Source: a virus. Taken from it: DNA of 43,214 nucleotides. Below, piece after piece: positions 1 to 9,107 of this stretch. How positions within the stretch are numbered: the stretch's first letter is position 1; each line of letters opens with the position of its first letter. Where the stretch lies: IMG/VR virus record IMGVR_UViG_3300010413_000128, positions 1 to 43,214 of that record, one strand, 5' to 3'. The notes under the pieces were generated by a model, which was given only the letters and a program-made list of their open reading frames with translations, did no database searches and was not told the DNA's origin. The position numbers were made by a program, and so were the translations under genes.

Positions 1-486
1 ATAGTATTCCCATGTTATAGTCCATACACCTGCGCCTTGAGTACCTATTGTTAAATCTAATTTAGTAAATGCAAATGATCCGCCGAAATAATAAGCATCA
101 TTCACAGCGGGCGCAGCAGGTAATAATGTCATATCATTTGTAGTTGAATAATATAAAGAAGCTGTCGTTTCATCAGTAAAAGCACCACCATCATCTGCAA
201 TGGCAGCAGATAAAACAAGTTTGACATAAGTGGCCGTACTTTTAGGGCCAAGTATAATATTCCCCTTGTTGGTGGTGTCTATATTTTGGCCGCTGGAATA
301 CCTTAGAGTCTCTTTATAATCACCCTGCCCAAAACCATTAACCCAATCGGTTTGTTCAAAAAACTTGTCTGATTGGATATCTATGTCATAGAGCTTGGTA
401 ACTTGCCAGTCCTTTTGGTCTTTACTATCTCTGTATAAATCTAATGATTTAGTAGTACTGCCTATTGTTAATTTAATGTCACCCAT
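1..486 (-). CDS. Structural/tail-associated protein, C-terminus cut by window edge
   Basis: The frame is open from the ATG at 486 (MGDIKLTIGSTTKSLDLY) to base 1, 162 codons without a stop, so the gene continues past the left edge. The product is rich in Thr, Gly and Asp with predicted beta character and ends in the window with a GVWTITWEYY segment; such composition is common in phage tail or baseplate-decorating proteins. It follows the beta-helix gene by about 16 nt, so it probably belongs to the same late transcript. I do not recognise a specific family. Confidence 0.7.
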   Translation of the reverse strand, partial: MGDIKLTIGSTTKSLDLYRDSKDQKDWQVTKLYDIDIQSDKFFEQTDWVNGFGQGDYKETLRYSSGQNIDTTNKGNIILGPKSTATYVKLVLSAAIADDGGAFTDETTASLYYSTTNDMTLLPAAPAVNDAYYFGGSFAFTKLDLTIGTQGAGVWTITWEYY

Positions 487-502
487 ATCAATCACTCACT
501 AT

Positions 503-2113
503 TTAAGCTGTATTATACGCGTAATGAACTATTACTTTTATCTCTCCAGTACCCGTTTTCCCCCCCGCTGTGCCTACTGTCATAATATGCCCCTTAGACA
601 TAGTGCCTACTGTCATGTCTGCCAAGACATATCTTTTTATATAGCCTAATGCCTTAGATACTTCTGAGGTGGCATTGAAGTAATAATTGTCATCTAGTGC
701 TACACTAGCGTAATATCTTCCAATTCTTATATCTACCCCTGCGTCAGCACTGGAGGCTTCCGTATAAACAAATTCAATCATAGTTATAACTAATGCACAC
801 GGTGCTACAAATAAGTCTACATCTGAAGCCGCGCCAGATAAATCTAAAGCACTGGACATTATATTGTAATCATATGTGTTATTAGTACCGACAGGATTAA
901 CCCCATAAGATGTGTTTCCATAACATATATTCCCTATTATCTTATTATAATCAGCACTAGTTCCTGTCTGTACCCCATATTTCTGTGTAGCAGAACCACC
1001 TTGGTCATCTATACACAGATTGCCTTGTATTAAATTATATAAAGCACTTGCTCCTGCTACTTCTATACCAGCCGATGAAGCAACGGTAACAGAATTTCTA
1101 GCTTCGCAATTAACAACCTGGCAATAACCTGTATTGTTGATATAGAAACCATGCCTTTTGCTACCTATCGATTTACAACCATTGAAGATTACTTTTGCAG
1201 CACTTGTATTAAAACCATCCCATTCCTTGGTATCTATCGCTGTGCAATGAGTGAATATAGTACCCACTGCATCAGAGAGAAATCCATGACCAGAACTGTC
1301 ATCTGCTTCGTTAGCTGCTTCTATTACAGTGCAACCAGATACCTCACAATAAGTTGCCCCCGTGTATACTTGAATACCATGAAAAGCGCCTCTATAGGTT
1401 GTACAATCTTTGACATGTATTCTCGCGCCGTTGATTACAATATTTGCTCCATTTATAGCACTACCTGGGGCACTTCCCGCTCCACTATATTCAGCGTAAA
1501 CCCCAATAATTTCACAATCTGAATTACTGGTGCCTGTGATATTTATATTGTGGTGATATGCACCAGTAAGGGATGCTCTTATAATTTTACTATGTGTCAC
1601 CTTTTGCCATCTTATACCATGAACATCTGCGGTTTGCTTAGCGCCATTAAAATCAAGTATTCCCCCAACAATTTCCAGATAGCTGTTTCCTGAGGCTGTG
1701 TCTGAGTTCACAATACCATGACAATTAGCACCATCGGCAATAGCAATATAAGCCTCTGTCAAATCAAGCCTTGTATATGAATCCATTGAAATAGCTGCTC
1801 CTGTAGTAAAAGAGCCTATTAGTTTAACTGTCTCTATATTTGCCCTACTTGATGTAAGAGCATCTATAGCTAAATTTATCTCTACTTCATCGTCTGCATT
1901 ACTGCATAATTGTACCCTATCCCCTAATAATGCTTTGGCATCTAATGCTTGCTGTCTTATTGATAAAGGAGCATTATTACCTATAACCAAAGCGCTACAA
2001 CCATACAGTGCTAATCCTAATCTATTGTCACCAATCATATTTAATATATGATCTATTAATAATGGTTGATTTAATATGCCGCCATGAACTAAAGAATATC
2101 CCTTATTCATCAT
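503..2113 (-). CDS. Right-handed beta-helix tail spike-like protein
   Basis: 536 aa. Residues roughly 100-430 show the short repeating pattern of parallel beta-helix proteins (pectate-lyase fold), with many 'N/G-x-I/V-x-N/G' turns such as NCHGIVNS, GHGFLSD, RHGFYINN and SYGVNPVG. The last ~110 residues form a separate beta-rich domain (VAPCALVITMIEFVYTE onward) of the kind seen at fibre tips or as trimerisation domains. In phages such proteins bind or cleave surface polysaccharide; that enzymatic role is inference. The start ATG overlaps the stop of the upstream propeller gene (TAATG), so the two are translationally coupled. Confidence 0.8.
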   Translation of the reverse strand: MMNKGYSLVHGGILNQPLLIDHILNMIGDNRLGLALYGCSALVIGNNAPLSIRQQALDAKALLGDRVQLCSNADDEVEINLAIDALTSSRANIETVKLIGSFTTGAAISMDSYTRLDLTEAYIAIADGANCHGIVNSDTASGNSYLEIVGGILDFNGAKQTADVHGIRWQKVTHSKIIRASLTGAYHHNINITGTSNSDCEIIGVYAEYSGAGSAPGSAINGANIVINGARIHVKDCTTYRGAFHGIQVYTGATYCEVSGCTVIEAANEADDSSGHGFLSDAVGTIFTHCTAIDTKEWDGFNTSAAKVIFNGCKSIGSKRHGFYINNTGYCQVVNCEARNSVTVASSAGIEVAGASALYNLIQGNLCIDDQGGSATQKYGVQTGTSADYNKIIGNICYGNTSYGVNPVGTNNTYDYNIMSSALDLSGAASDVDLFVAPCALVITMIEFVYTEASSADAGVDIRIGRYYASVALDDNYYFNATSEVSKALGYIKRYVLADMTVGTMSKGHIMTVGTAGGKTGTGEIKVIVHYAYNTA

Positions 2114-4728
2114 TAAATTTGTATACTGATAGACTTCATTGCATATTTACTTCTGCGAGTTTTACACTCCATAGCCCAATTATCATATTGTTTTTTCCAT
2201 TCGGATTTATCTTGATCAGGGCTTGAATTCATACGTAATCCACATAGATATTTTGCAGCTTCGGCTATTATTATCTGGCCTTCCTTATTAATATCATCTA
2301 TCTCTGTAGTTACAGCAGTTGCACCTCCATAAGTAGATACAGGGGTTGTAAGATGGCCCATTCCTACTATCTCAAATCTTGTGCCATCAATGTAATCATT
2401 ATCAAAATGTAATCTGCCATTAGGCTGAATACTCCAATCATCTATAAGTACCTTTAATGGATTTGGTTCAGGGGTGGTATCACTGGCGTCAGCTCCTATG
2501 AGGCGATACACTTGCATTGGTCTATCTTTATACAAATCCAAATGGTCTATTGCATATTCATATTTACCACCCGCTATAGCATGAGCTTTATCCACATATG
2601 CATCAGCAGATGCAGTATCGTAGTAGATATAGAAACCTAATCCAGTAGGATTATCGGATATCGTATGAGTAACTTTCATAAGTCTCCATGTGCCATCACC
2701 AGGATGATATACCTTACTTGAACTTGTGTGGTCTGTGTGATTCCCGTATGTAGTGGTTACGCCGTCTGATACTGCCAAGCATAATTCACTCGTTCCAGCA
2801 GTCCTCCCCCAACAATAGAAGTTCACTGTTTTACCTGCCATCTGCCACAGATCATAGTTATCATTAGCAGAGCCAGTTAATAACTGTGAAATAGAACCAG
2901 CAGAACCAGATGAGGAAAACTTACAGGATGATTCATTTGACCTGCCGAATACATAATATGTAGACGATTGTGTTGCAGTGAGTGTGTCTAACGTCCAGTT
3001 ATCAGGGTAAGTAGTCTGACTCCATTTCTCAAAATCTCCGTTAATCAACCAGTCACCAAATACAATACTTCGGTCTTGTATCTCTTTATAAACATGTGGA
3101 ATAGCTGCCTTACACCCATGAACTATAGCTTGTTCCTTTTCTGCCCTAGAAAACTTTCTATGTATTTCATAGGTATCTCCATTAGCTATACCGGCAGTAA
3201 AAGGATATGAGCTTGATACCAATATTGTATAAGTAGCTGTAGTAAGTGAGCTTATAACTCTTTCTTCTCCTTCGGGGGCAACACTAGCACCACCCGCATC
3301 TGTTTTTATATAAAGATAAGATGGTTGATCACCCGAAGAACCGTCACTAACCCAATCGCTCTGTTTCTCTATTAGCGCTGTATCTACAAGTGTGTAAGTA
3401 GGATTAGTGGCATTAGTATCTGCCGTTCCTTCAAACCAGTCATCTATTTGTTTTGATAATGCTGTTACTAAATCGTCCATCATGTCCTCCCCTGTTGCCT
3501 GTGGATTTGTAACATAAGCATTGCTACTATCCATAGCATAAAAATAACCATTTGTTCCGTCTATAAACACCAACTGCAAATCGCTGGTATAATCTTCAGG
3601 TACTATCGGATGTCTGCAACTGCTGGTATTCAGCGTAGCTGATAATGACCATACTGTGCCATTGAATGCATACTTACACAATTGAAAAGTAGCATTAGTT
3701 ACATATGCTATTATGGAGCTATTGCTTGTTGGTATTAGGTCGCCATCAGAATACCCATCAACAGAGTCCTGGTACGCATCACAGATAGTGTATTGTGAAC
3801 TCCAAGCACTTCCCGTCCAATGTATATGCTTCATAGATGCCGCAGAATCCGTAGTAGTTTCTAAGGAAAATAACAAATATGGATAACCATTACTATCTAA
3901 TCTTATACAAGGCCCATAGGTTCCTACTTTATAATCTGCTGAGTTGACTACTAAACAATCAGCAAAATCTGTATTCTGATTTATTATGGTACTCGAAGTC
4001 AATTCTGTCCCATCCATTTGATATACTTTGCCATCGCCTAAGTCCATATAAGCATGATATATATTCCTACGCATCTCATCATAGCTAGCACCATAATCAT
4101 CATTATCATAATCATACCAATGCCAAGCCAGATGTATACGTTCATTAGTAGAGTCATAGGCTACATTTCCCAGATAAGTTCTATCACTGGCATCTTGTAT
4201 ATTGATAATTTCTGTTGTTGCTGACCATGAAGTGGAAGTTCCATTAGGTGTAGCAGTCTGGTAATGCAAATCACCATTTGTACCTCTGAAGAAGTGATAC
4301 AAAGTACCATCACTTATCTTCAATAATTTTGGATATGTATGAGCCTCAGTTCCAGCAAGTACATTGCCCATATTAGTCCACTTAGTAATATTCATTGGAT
4401 ATGTTGATACATGATAACGTGGCTCAGTTGCCTCTCCGTGAGTCCCAAATACTACATGAATATATCCATCATCATCTATAATCATACCAGGCGCACCATG
4501 TGAATCATCATCCAGCCGGTTTGAACCTATCCATACAGGAGTTGCCCATTTAGTAGCAGAGGGATTATAGGTTGTGATAAAAGGATCGCACTCATAAGGG
4601 TCTGTTGTGTCCTGTTTGTATTGCCATAGGAAATAGTAACTACCACTATAATAAATAGCATTGGGCCAATTCTGTACCCCATATGTACTGGATGAATCTA
4701 GGTTGTCGGCAAAGTATTCAATTGCCAT
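2113..4728 (-). CDS. BNR_4-like beta-propeller tail fibre with carbohydrate-binding-like domain
   Basis: 871 aa. The N-terminal ~400 residues resemble BNR_4-type propellers: HGAPGMIIDDDGYIHVVFG near residue 75, followed by blades with YHVSTYP, LHYQTATP and YPYLLFSLE. Around residues 575-740 a jelly-roll-like segment starts NGDFEKWSQTTYPDNW, typical of CBM-like glycan-binding domains. Catalytic sialidase-style Asp boxes (SxDxGxTW) are not obvious, so binding rather than hydrolysis is the safer call. It lies in the tail-fibre end of the late operon directly before the beta-helix spike, suggesting a pair of receptor-recognition proteins. Confidence 0.75.
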   Translation of the reverse strand: MAIEYFADNLDSSSTYGVQNWPNAIYYSGSYYFLWQYKQDTTDPYECDPFITTYNPSATKWATPVWIGSNRLDDDSHGAPGMIIDDDGYIHVVFGTHGEATEPRYHVSTYPMNITKWTNMGNVLAGTEAHTYPKLLKISDGTLYHFFRGTNGDLHYQTATPNGTSTSWSATTEIINIQDASDRTYLGNVAYDSTNERIHLAWHWYDYDNDDYGASYDEMRRNIYHAYMDLGDGKVYQMDGTELTSSTIINQNTDFADCLVVNSADYKVGTYGPCIRLDSNGYPYLLFSLETTTDSAASMKHIHWTGSAWSSQYTICDAYQDSVDGYSDGDLIPTSNSSIIAYVTNATFQLCKYAFNGTVWSLSATLNTSSCRHPIVPEDYTSDLQLVFIDGTNGYFYAMDSSNAYVTNPQATGEDMMDDLVTALSKQIDDWFEGTADTNATNPTYTLVDTALIEKQSDWVSDGSSGDQPSYLYIKTDAGGASVAPEGEERVISSLTTATYTILVSSSYPFTAGIANGDTYEIHRKFSRAEKEQAIVHGCKAAIPHVYKEIQDRSIVFGDWLINGDFEKWSQTTYPDNWTLDTLTATQSSTYYVFGRSNESSCKFSSSGSAGSISQLLTGSANDNYDLWQMAGKTVNFYCWGRTAGTSELCLAVSDGVTTTYGNHTDHTSSSKVYHPGDGTWRLMKVTHTISDNPTGLGFYIYYDTASADAYVDKAHAIAGGKYEYAIDHLDLYKDRPMQVYRLIGADASDTTPEPNPLKVLIDDWSIQPNGRLHFDNDYIDGTRFEIVGMGHLTTPVSTYGGATAVTTEIDDINKEGQIIIAEAAKYLCGLRMNSSPDQDKSEWKKQYDNWAMECKTRRSKYAMKSISIQI

Positions 4729-4737
4729 ATTAATCTC

Positions 4738-5214
4738 CTAAAATACAATCACCCTTGGTATAAAAGTCGCGGCCGCTGGCGTTTCTCCTGTCATATAAAG
4801 TGATATAGTACGTGGGGTTGCCCAACTGTATGCAACTGCTGTGCAAGGAATATTGTCTCCCGACTTATACCAGTACCCGTCTGCTCCTGATAAATCTCTT
4901 TCGAGTGAACCTGAGTTTTGTACATAACACCCTGCGTAATCCCCAGTTACTACATTGAGGCTAACGGATATAGCATGTTCTCCAGCAGCATATCCCCCAG
5001 CCGTTGTCTCGTCATCCCTTGTCGTCGTTATATTATTACTACCATCCTCCGTACAAGTAGCTACATCGAAATTACCAGAGTTAGCTGAAAAATAAACAGT
5101 AACAGTATCAATAGTGCCGCTATCATTTGCGGGGTTCTCCTTGGCAACCAGAGAGAACCCCCCGACATTACTTCCCCTATCTAATGAGGCTGGCCCTAAG
5201 TCAATAGCCCCCAA
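4738..5214 (-). CDS. Small structural protein, beta-rich
   Basis: 158 aa, starting MGAIDLGPASLDRGSNVGG and ending in IPRVIVF. Composition is rich in Ser, Thr, Gly and Asp, with alternating beta-strand pattern and no signal peptide or membrane segment. It abuts the next upstream gene exactly (stop at 5215) and precedes the large propeller gene by 9 nt. Location in the fibre cluster suggests a tail-tip or fibre accessory protein. The family is not recognised. Confidence 0.65.
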   Translation of the reverse strand: MGAIDLGPASLDRGSNVGGFSLVAKENPANDSGTIDTVTVYFSANSGNFDVATCTEDGSNNITTTRDDETTAGGYAAGEHAISVSLNVVTGDYAGCYVQNSGSLERDLSGADGYWYKSGDNIPCTAVAYSWATPRTISLYMTGETPAAATFIPRVIVF

Positions 5215-5547
5215 TTATTTCTCCTCTTTAATCTCTACGCCTTCTAAATGGCTGAGTTGTGCAGCCTTATCAAAGACAGCCCTGAACTGTGCTACTAGTT
5301 TCGGTAACACCTCTCTACCTGTGGCTAATATCTCTACTTCGGTAACATCAGCATCAAAGTTATAATCTACGCCTTTGATTGTATGTAATATCTTTTTACC
5401 AGTCGGAACACCATCTATAATCTCATCCCTAAGAAACTCGTTGTATTCAGGGTCGCCAACTTCGGGATAAAGATTAAAATGCACAGCTATCTTACCCTTT
5501 CCATCTCTTAGCCATGCTCTTGGTTTCGGGCTAATCGTTAATTTCAT
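5215..5547 (-). CDS. Hypothetical protein in tail-fibre cluster
   Basis: 110 aa from the preferred ATG at 5547 (MKLTISPKPRAWLRDG), which has a good ribosome-binding site (AGGGGGAT) just upstream. The frame extends 15 codons further upstream, but that would overlap the preceding gene. Charged and soluble, with no recognised motif; the C-terminus is acidic/basic (EGVEIKEEK). It sits between the fibre gene at 5556 and the structural gene at 4738. Function unknown. Confidence 0.65.
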   Translation of the reverse strand: MKLTISPKPRAWLRDGKGKIAVHFNLYPEVGDPEYNEFLRDEIIDGVPTGKKILHTIKGVDYNFDADVTEVEILATGREVLPKLVAQFRAVFDKAAQLSHLEGVEIKEEK

Positions 5548-5555
5548 AAATCCCC

Positions 5556-6464
5556 CTATGGTAACTGCGCTGTAATCTGGACATCGAGCCAAGTAGTGCC
5601 TGTTCCTGCTCCGTCAATATCGATACGTAATCTATCACCTGTAGTTAAGTCGTCCTCTGCTGTATCAATAACAGCAGGTGTAGCAGCATCTTTACTGTCT
5701 TTCTCATTGGCATCTATTGTGAGAGCGGTACTAAGAACATCGGCAGTTTGGGTAAGATTGTGGATCATTATAGTTACTGCACCTGTGCCAGCAACCATAT
5801 TCGCAGCCACTTCTATAATGTTCCAACCGTTCATGTAAGATGGTATTCGTGGGAAGTAAGCCTTGCCATCTCCGCTGGTTAAAGCAGTTGAATCGTTAAC
5901 TAGTACCGACATTGTTCGTTTACCGTATGCGCTACCAGCCAAACCATCAGGACTTACAGCTCTGGTAGCATCTGTCCCTGTGGTGGTTTCGGCTGCGGTA
6001 GCTATTTCTACTTTACCTGCTGTTGTAGTCGAAGAAGCAGATACCGCAGCATCGACATTACCCGATGATAATGTACCTACCGTTGTGATATTAGCAGAGC
6101 CAACCCATGTACTAATTGCTGTGTTTTCTACATTATTTAAGGATAGGTCTGTTTTAGTTTCTGTATAACTACGACCTTCAATAGTGTCAGCATCAGTAAA
6201 CTTGGCAAAATCATTGGCTACAGGAGTACCGCTGGTGTCAACTGTTCCACTACCAGCAGCAGCTAGTTCAGATAGCGTCTTTGTTCCTGTTACAGCATCG
6301 GTAAAGGTGAGGTTATTAGAACCATCCTTGTCTATATAGGTAGTAGCATTGTCTACTTCAAGACGGGGTACACGTATATTATCCCCATCAATAGGTTCTT
6401 TGTAAGTACCTTGGTCAGACCATTGTGGATTCGGAGATGAATTAACAATTCCGCCATTGGTCAT
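5556..6464 (-). CDS. Phage tail fibre protein
   Basis: 302 aa. The middle (about residues 95-185) has the classic fibre shaft signature: TDLSLNNVENTAIS, then TTTAGKVEIATAAETTTGTDATRAVSPDGLAGS, written here in parts as 'TTAGKVEIATAAET' and 'TRAVSPDGLAGS'. These elements recur in many siphovirus and podovirus side-tail fibres. The C-terminal ~110 residues are a globular beta domain (KAYFPRIPSYMNGWNI onward) seen at the end of many phage structural proteins. It is likely a trimeric host-recognition or shaft protein. The start is 1 nt after the upstream stop, so translation is probably coupled. Confidence 0.85.
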   Translation of the reverse strand: MTNGGIVNSSPNPQWSDQGTYKEPIDGDNIRVPRLEVDNATTYIDKDGSNNLTFTDAVTGTKTLSELAAAGSGTVDTSGTPVANDFAKFTDADTIEGRSYTETKTDLSLNNVENTAISTWVGSANITTVGTLSSGNVDAAVSASSTTTAGKVEIATAAETTTGTDATRAVSPDGLAGSAYGKRTMSVLVNDSTALTSGDGKAYFPRIPSYMNGWNIIEVAANMVAGTGAVTIMIHNLTQTADVLSTALTIDANEKDSKDAATPAVIDTAEDDLTTGDRLRIDIDGAGTGTTWLDVQITAQLP

Positions 6465-7238
6465 CTAGTACTCCATTGCATACGTTAAATATAAGGTTTT
6501 AGAACCTACGGCATCGTAATATTCTAAGCAACCAGAATTATCTCTATTTATATTGTAAGAGATATCTGTATCTGCCTGAAACCACCCGGCGGGATAAGTT
6601 GTCGCATCTTCTAATATAGCCACTTCATCTAAAGTAGTAGATGAATCAACTTGGGCGCTCACCTGAAACCTGATTCCATATAATTTATCCAACTTAGCCA
6701 AAGAAGGAAGATTGCTTATGGTTGCTCCAGGAAATAAATCGCTGAGAAAGGCAGATTGCCATACTGAAGGAACTGTCCACGTAATTGCTCCGTCTATTGC
6801 AAGGCAAGCCCCGCCACTGGCAGAACCGTCTGTTATACTTACATCAATCCAGGATCCTGCCCAATAATATCCGGACATCACCGATGCAGTACCATTGGCT
6901 GAATCTACATCTACCCATATACCACCAAAAGGCTCTTTGCAAAATACATACCAGTAATTACCATTAGCGGCTGTATTCAATGAACTTAGTGTAACCGAAG
7001 TAGACGTTGACTTGTCGGTAGCTTCTGTGGTGTAATCTGTAAATGTAACCTCGTTATCTGCTGTCTTGCAACACAATATTAATGGAGGTGCTAATTGCAT
7101 CCTCCAGTCTCCACTACAATTAGTTATGATGCTGTGTGTTCCTGTTGGTATAGTAGTCGCTATTCTAGTTGTAGCAGTTGTTTTAGATTCTCCATAAAAT
7201 TTTCTTACTGGAGCAGTAAATGTTATAACTTTAGGCAT
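6465..7238 (-). CDS. Structural protein, tail-fibre region
   Basis: 257 aa (MPKVITFTAPVRKFYGESK). Beta-rich with many Thr and Ser, aromatic-rich strands (WYVFCKEPFGGIWVDV), and a C-terminus ending LYLTYAMEY. The start has a TAGGAGT Shine-Dalgarno. It is next to the tail fibre gene and likely part of the distal tail. No family recognised. Confidence 0.65.
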   Translation of the reverse strand: MPKVITFTAPVRKFYGESKTTATTRIATTIPTGTHSIITNCSGDWRMQLAPPLILCCKTADNEVTFTDYTTEATDKSTSTSVTLSSLNTAANGNYWYVFCKEPFGGIWVDVDSANGTASVMSGYYWAGSWIDVSITDGSASGGACLAIDGAITWTVPSVWQSAFLSDLFPGATISNLPSLAKLDKLYGIRFQVSAQVDSSTTLDEVAILEDATTYPAGWFQADTDISYNINRDNSGCLEYYDAVGSKTLYLTYAMEY

Positions 7239-7248
7239 TTCAATACTC

Positions 7249-7554
7249 CTAAATGCTTATTTGTTTATTACCTGATTTCGTATATGGAAGAGAAGCATGA
7301 TTTGCCTGAATGTACTTAGTCAAACCTTCCATCTCTTTATTCTTATCTGTTAACTTATTTCTTAGTTCAATTAATGTACTCTCTGCCTCTTCTATCCTTA
7401 ATTGAACATTATTTAATCTTTCGATTTCCTTTCTATCCTTCTCTACTCCCTGGCTAATACGACTGATCTCACCAGAGAGGTATTCTATTTCCCCCTGTAC
7501 TATAAAACTATCAGCAATAGCATCCCTTAACTTATCCCTATCACTTTTTGCCAT
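7249..7554 (-). CDS. Coiled-coil hypothetical protein
   Basis: 101 aa. Nearly the whole chain (about residues 5-85) is helical and heptad-like, e.g. RISQGVEKDRKEIERL and ESTLIELRNKLTDKNKE, so it should form a coiled coil. The start overlaps the end of the upstream 208-aa gene by 14 nt. It may be a chaperone or structural spacer in virion assembly; function unknown. Confidence 0.65.
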   Translation of the reverse strand: MAKSDRDKLRDAIADSFIVQGEIEYLSGEISRISQGVEKDRKEIERLNNVQLRIEEAESTLIELRNKLTDKNKEMEGLTKYIQANHASLPYTKSGNKQISI

Positions 7555-8167
7555 TTTTTCTACCTCTCTTTACTTTTGGTGGTTTTAGATTAGGTGACTC
7601 ATAAATAGGCGGTATTTCTTCTTCGTGGATCACTTGTGGTACCTGATCCCTGTCCAATAACCCTCTAAATAAATTCTGCTGTTCCAATTTCTCCGTTTGT
7701 TTTCTATCTAATTCTATTGCCTCCCATTCCATCTTATGACGTTTCTGCATGTGCCTCATCACTTGGAACTGATTGGTTAGATTAGATTTTTGGCATAAAG
7801 CCAACCCCATAGAATCATACTTTTCTCTGTTGGGATTATCTTTATGTAGTAGACATTTATATGTACCTCTATTTGGCCTAAATCCAGGATCACGCGTGGT
7901 AAATACTAAAGAACCATCTTCACGTCTTTTTCTTAGTTGCATAGGCAGCATATTATAATTTGTCAGGCTTACATCACCTGTGCGGGTGTCATACATTTTC
8001 ACGTACCCTGCACTTGATACTTTACCTACCATTGGCGGCACTTCATCTTCGCCTTTGGTAATAATACTATTACCAGTCAGTTCCCCTGGTTCAGGAACTT
8101 TTTCCACATCCCTCATTAATTCTTCTAATAACGCTGTGTTTTCATTTTCTACTATGGTGTCCTCCAT
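7541..8167 (-). CDS. Putative zinc-binding virion-region protein
   Basis: 208 aa from ATG 8167 (MEDTIVENENTALLEEL), chosen for its GAAAGGAG ribosome-binding site; the open frame continues upstream but would overlap the neighbour. A Cys/His cluster in the middle (YKCLLHKDNP, then LALCQKSN, then RHMQKRHKMEW) resembles a single C2H2-like zinc site. The C-terminus is very basic (KPPKVKRGRKNGKK), suggesting nucleic-acid binding. It is unusual to find such a protein among tail genes. Confidence 0.6.
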   Translation of the reverse strand: MEDTIVENENTALLEELMRDVEKVPEPGELTGNSIITKGEDEVPPMVGKVSSAGYVKMYDTRTGDVSLTNYNMLPMQLRKRREDGSLVFTTRDPGFRPNRGTYKCLLHKDNPNREKYDSMGLALCQKSNLTNQFQVMRHMQKRHKMEWEAIELDRKQTEKLEQQNLFRGLLDRDQVPQVIHEEEIPPIYESPNLKPPKVKRGRKNGKK

Positions 8168-8177
8168 AACTCTCCTT

Positions 8178-8534
8178 TCAGTTAGTTCCCGTTTGCCATG
8201 CTTCTTTAATATTGTCACATTGTACTAATTCCCGCTTATCGAAACTAGGCTTAAATCTCAATTGATCCGCTATCTCCATAAGCTCGGCTACAGTATGCTC
8301 TATCCAGTATCTACCGTTATCAAAAGCACCTCCTGGTATTCTGAATTGGTCATGCTTAAACCACTTAGATAACCCCATATCTTTTCGATATTCAGTTGGT
8401 TTATCGTCACGCATCACATAGATTATTTGATAACGATGAAAGCCTTTACTGCCTGGTGATTGAAGATTCATTTCATATAATCCCAAGCAAGGTTCGTCTT
8501 TATCTATATAATGCGTTCCGAATAAGATATTCAT
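8178..8534 (-). CDS. Hypothetical protein
   Basis: 118 aa starting MNILFGTHYIDKDEPCLGLYE. Mixed alpha/beta, soluble, with no recognised motif. Its ATG overlaps the stop of the upstream 54-aa coiled-coil gene (ATGA), indicating coupled translation. It lies between structural genes in the late operon. Function not assigned. Confidence 0.6.
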   Translation of the reverse strand: MNILFGTHYIDKDEPCLGLYEMNLQSPGSKGFHRYQIIYVMRDDKPTEYRKDMGLSKWFKHDQFRIPGGAFDNGRYWIEHTVAELMEIADQLRFKPSFDKRELVQCDNIKEAWQTGTN

Positions 8535-8695
8535 TCCGGGTTATCCTCCAGCATCCTTATGACAATCCTATGCTCACCCTGAAGTCTAATCATCTCTGTG
8601 GTTATTTCATTAACTTGCGATTGTAATTGTTTTCTTTGTGCCTCTAGTTGACTAAACTTATGCTCTATCTCATCTTTGGTTTCTTCTAGTATCAC
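8531..8695 (-). CDS. Small coiled-coil protein with GTG start
   Basis: 54 aa, read as M/V-ILEETKDEIEHKFSQLEAQ and ending RMLEDNPE. The GTG start at 8695 forms a GTGA overlap with the stop of the upstream gene, has an AAGGAG ribosome-binding site at about 8701-8706, and the gene ends in an ATGA overlap with the next. Residues 1-45 are helical with heptad periodicity. These perfect junctions on both sides support a real small gene. Confidence 0.65.
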   Translation of the reverse strand: MILEETKDEIEHKFSQLEAQRKQLQSQVNEITTEMIRLQGEHRIVIRMLEDNPE

Positions 8696-9099
8696 AACTC
8701 TCCTTTATAATTTCTTATTTTTATACCTTTCTGCTCCATTCGCTTCTGTAGCCATTTGGGAGGATTGCCTAATATATATGTTTTTTCTTCGATAGTGCCA
8801 TCTGGTAATACCTTCTTTGTTACATGTTCACTATCGCAATCCCATTCCCATGTCGGCTCAAAGTCCATAGCAAAAAAGAATGTACCTGAAGGCAGCCCCG
8901 CCAGTTCTTCTACCTTCTTAGCTAAACAGCATAATCGAATCTCAATTCCCGTTCCTAAAGCACTGTGTCTTTTGCGATGAACATAAGTTAATTCGCAATC
9001 ACAAGTTCTCCTATCACGGGCTATAAAGTCTTCTTCTGTAGGAAGAACAAGACCAGCAAGTAACTCTTCAGCCTCGTTTTTAATATTTAATTTCTGCAT
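8692..9099 (-). CDS. Hypothetical protein with Cys pairs
   Basis: 135 aa (MQKLNIKNEAEELLAGL). It has CDCELTYVHRKRH near residue 33 and RLCCLAKK near residue 55, possibly a metal site, then a Trp-rich segment (FEPTWEWDCDSEH) and a basic C-terminus. The gene ends in the GTGA junction with the next gene. Not recognised. It is positioned just downstream of an abundant-type structural gene. Confidence 0.6.
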   Translation of the reverse strand: MQKLNIKNEAEELLAGLVLPTEEDFIARDRRTCDCELTYVHRKRHSALGTGIEIRLCCLAKKVEELAGLPSGTFFFAMDFEPTWEWDCDSEHVTKKVLPDGTIEEKTYILGNPPKWLQKRMEQKGIKIRNYKGEL

Positions 9100-9107
9100 T
9101 TTCCCTC

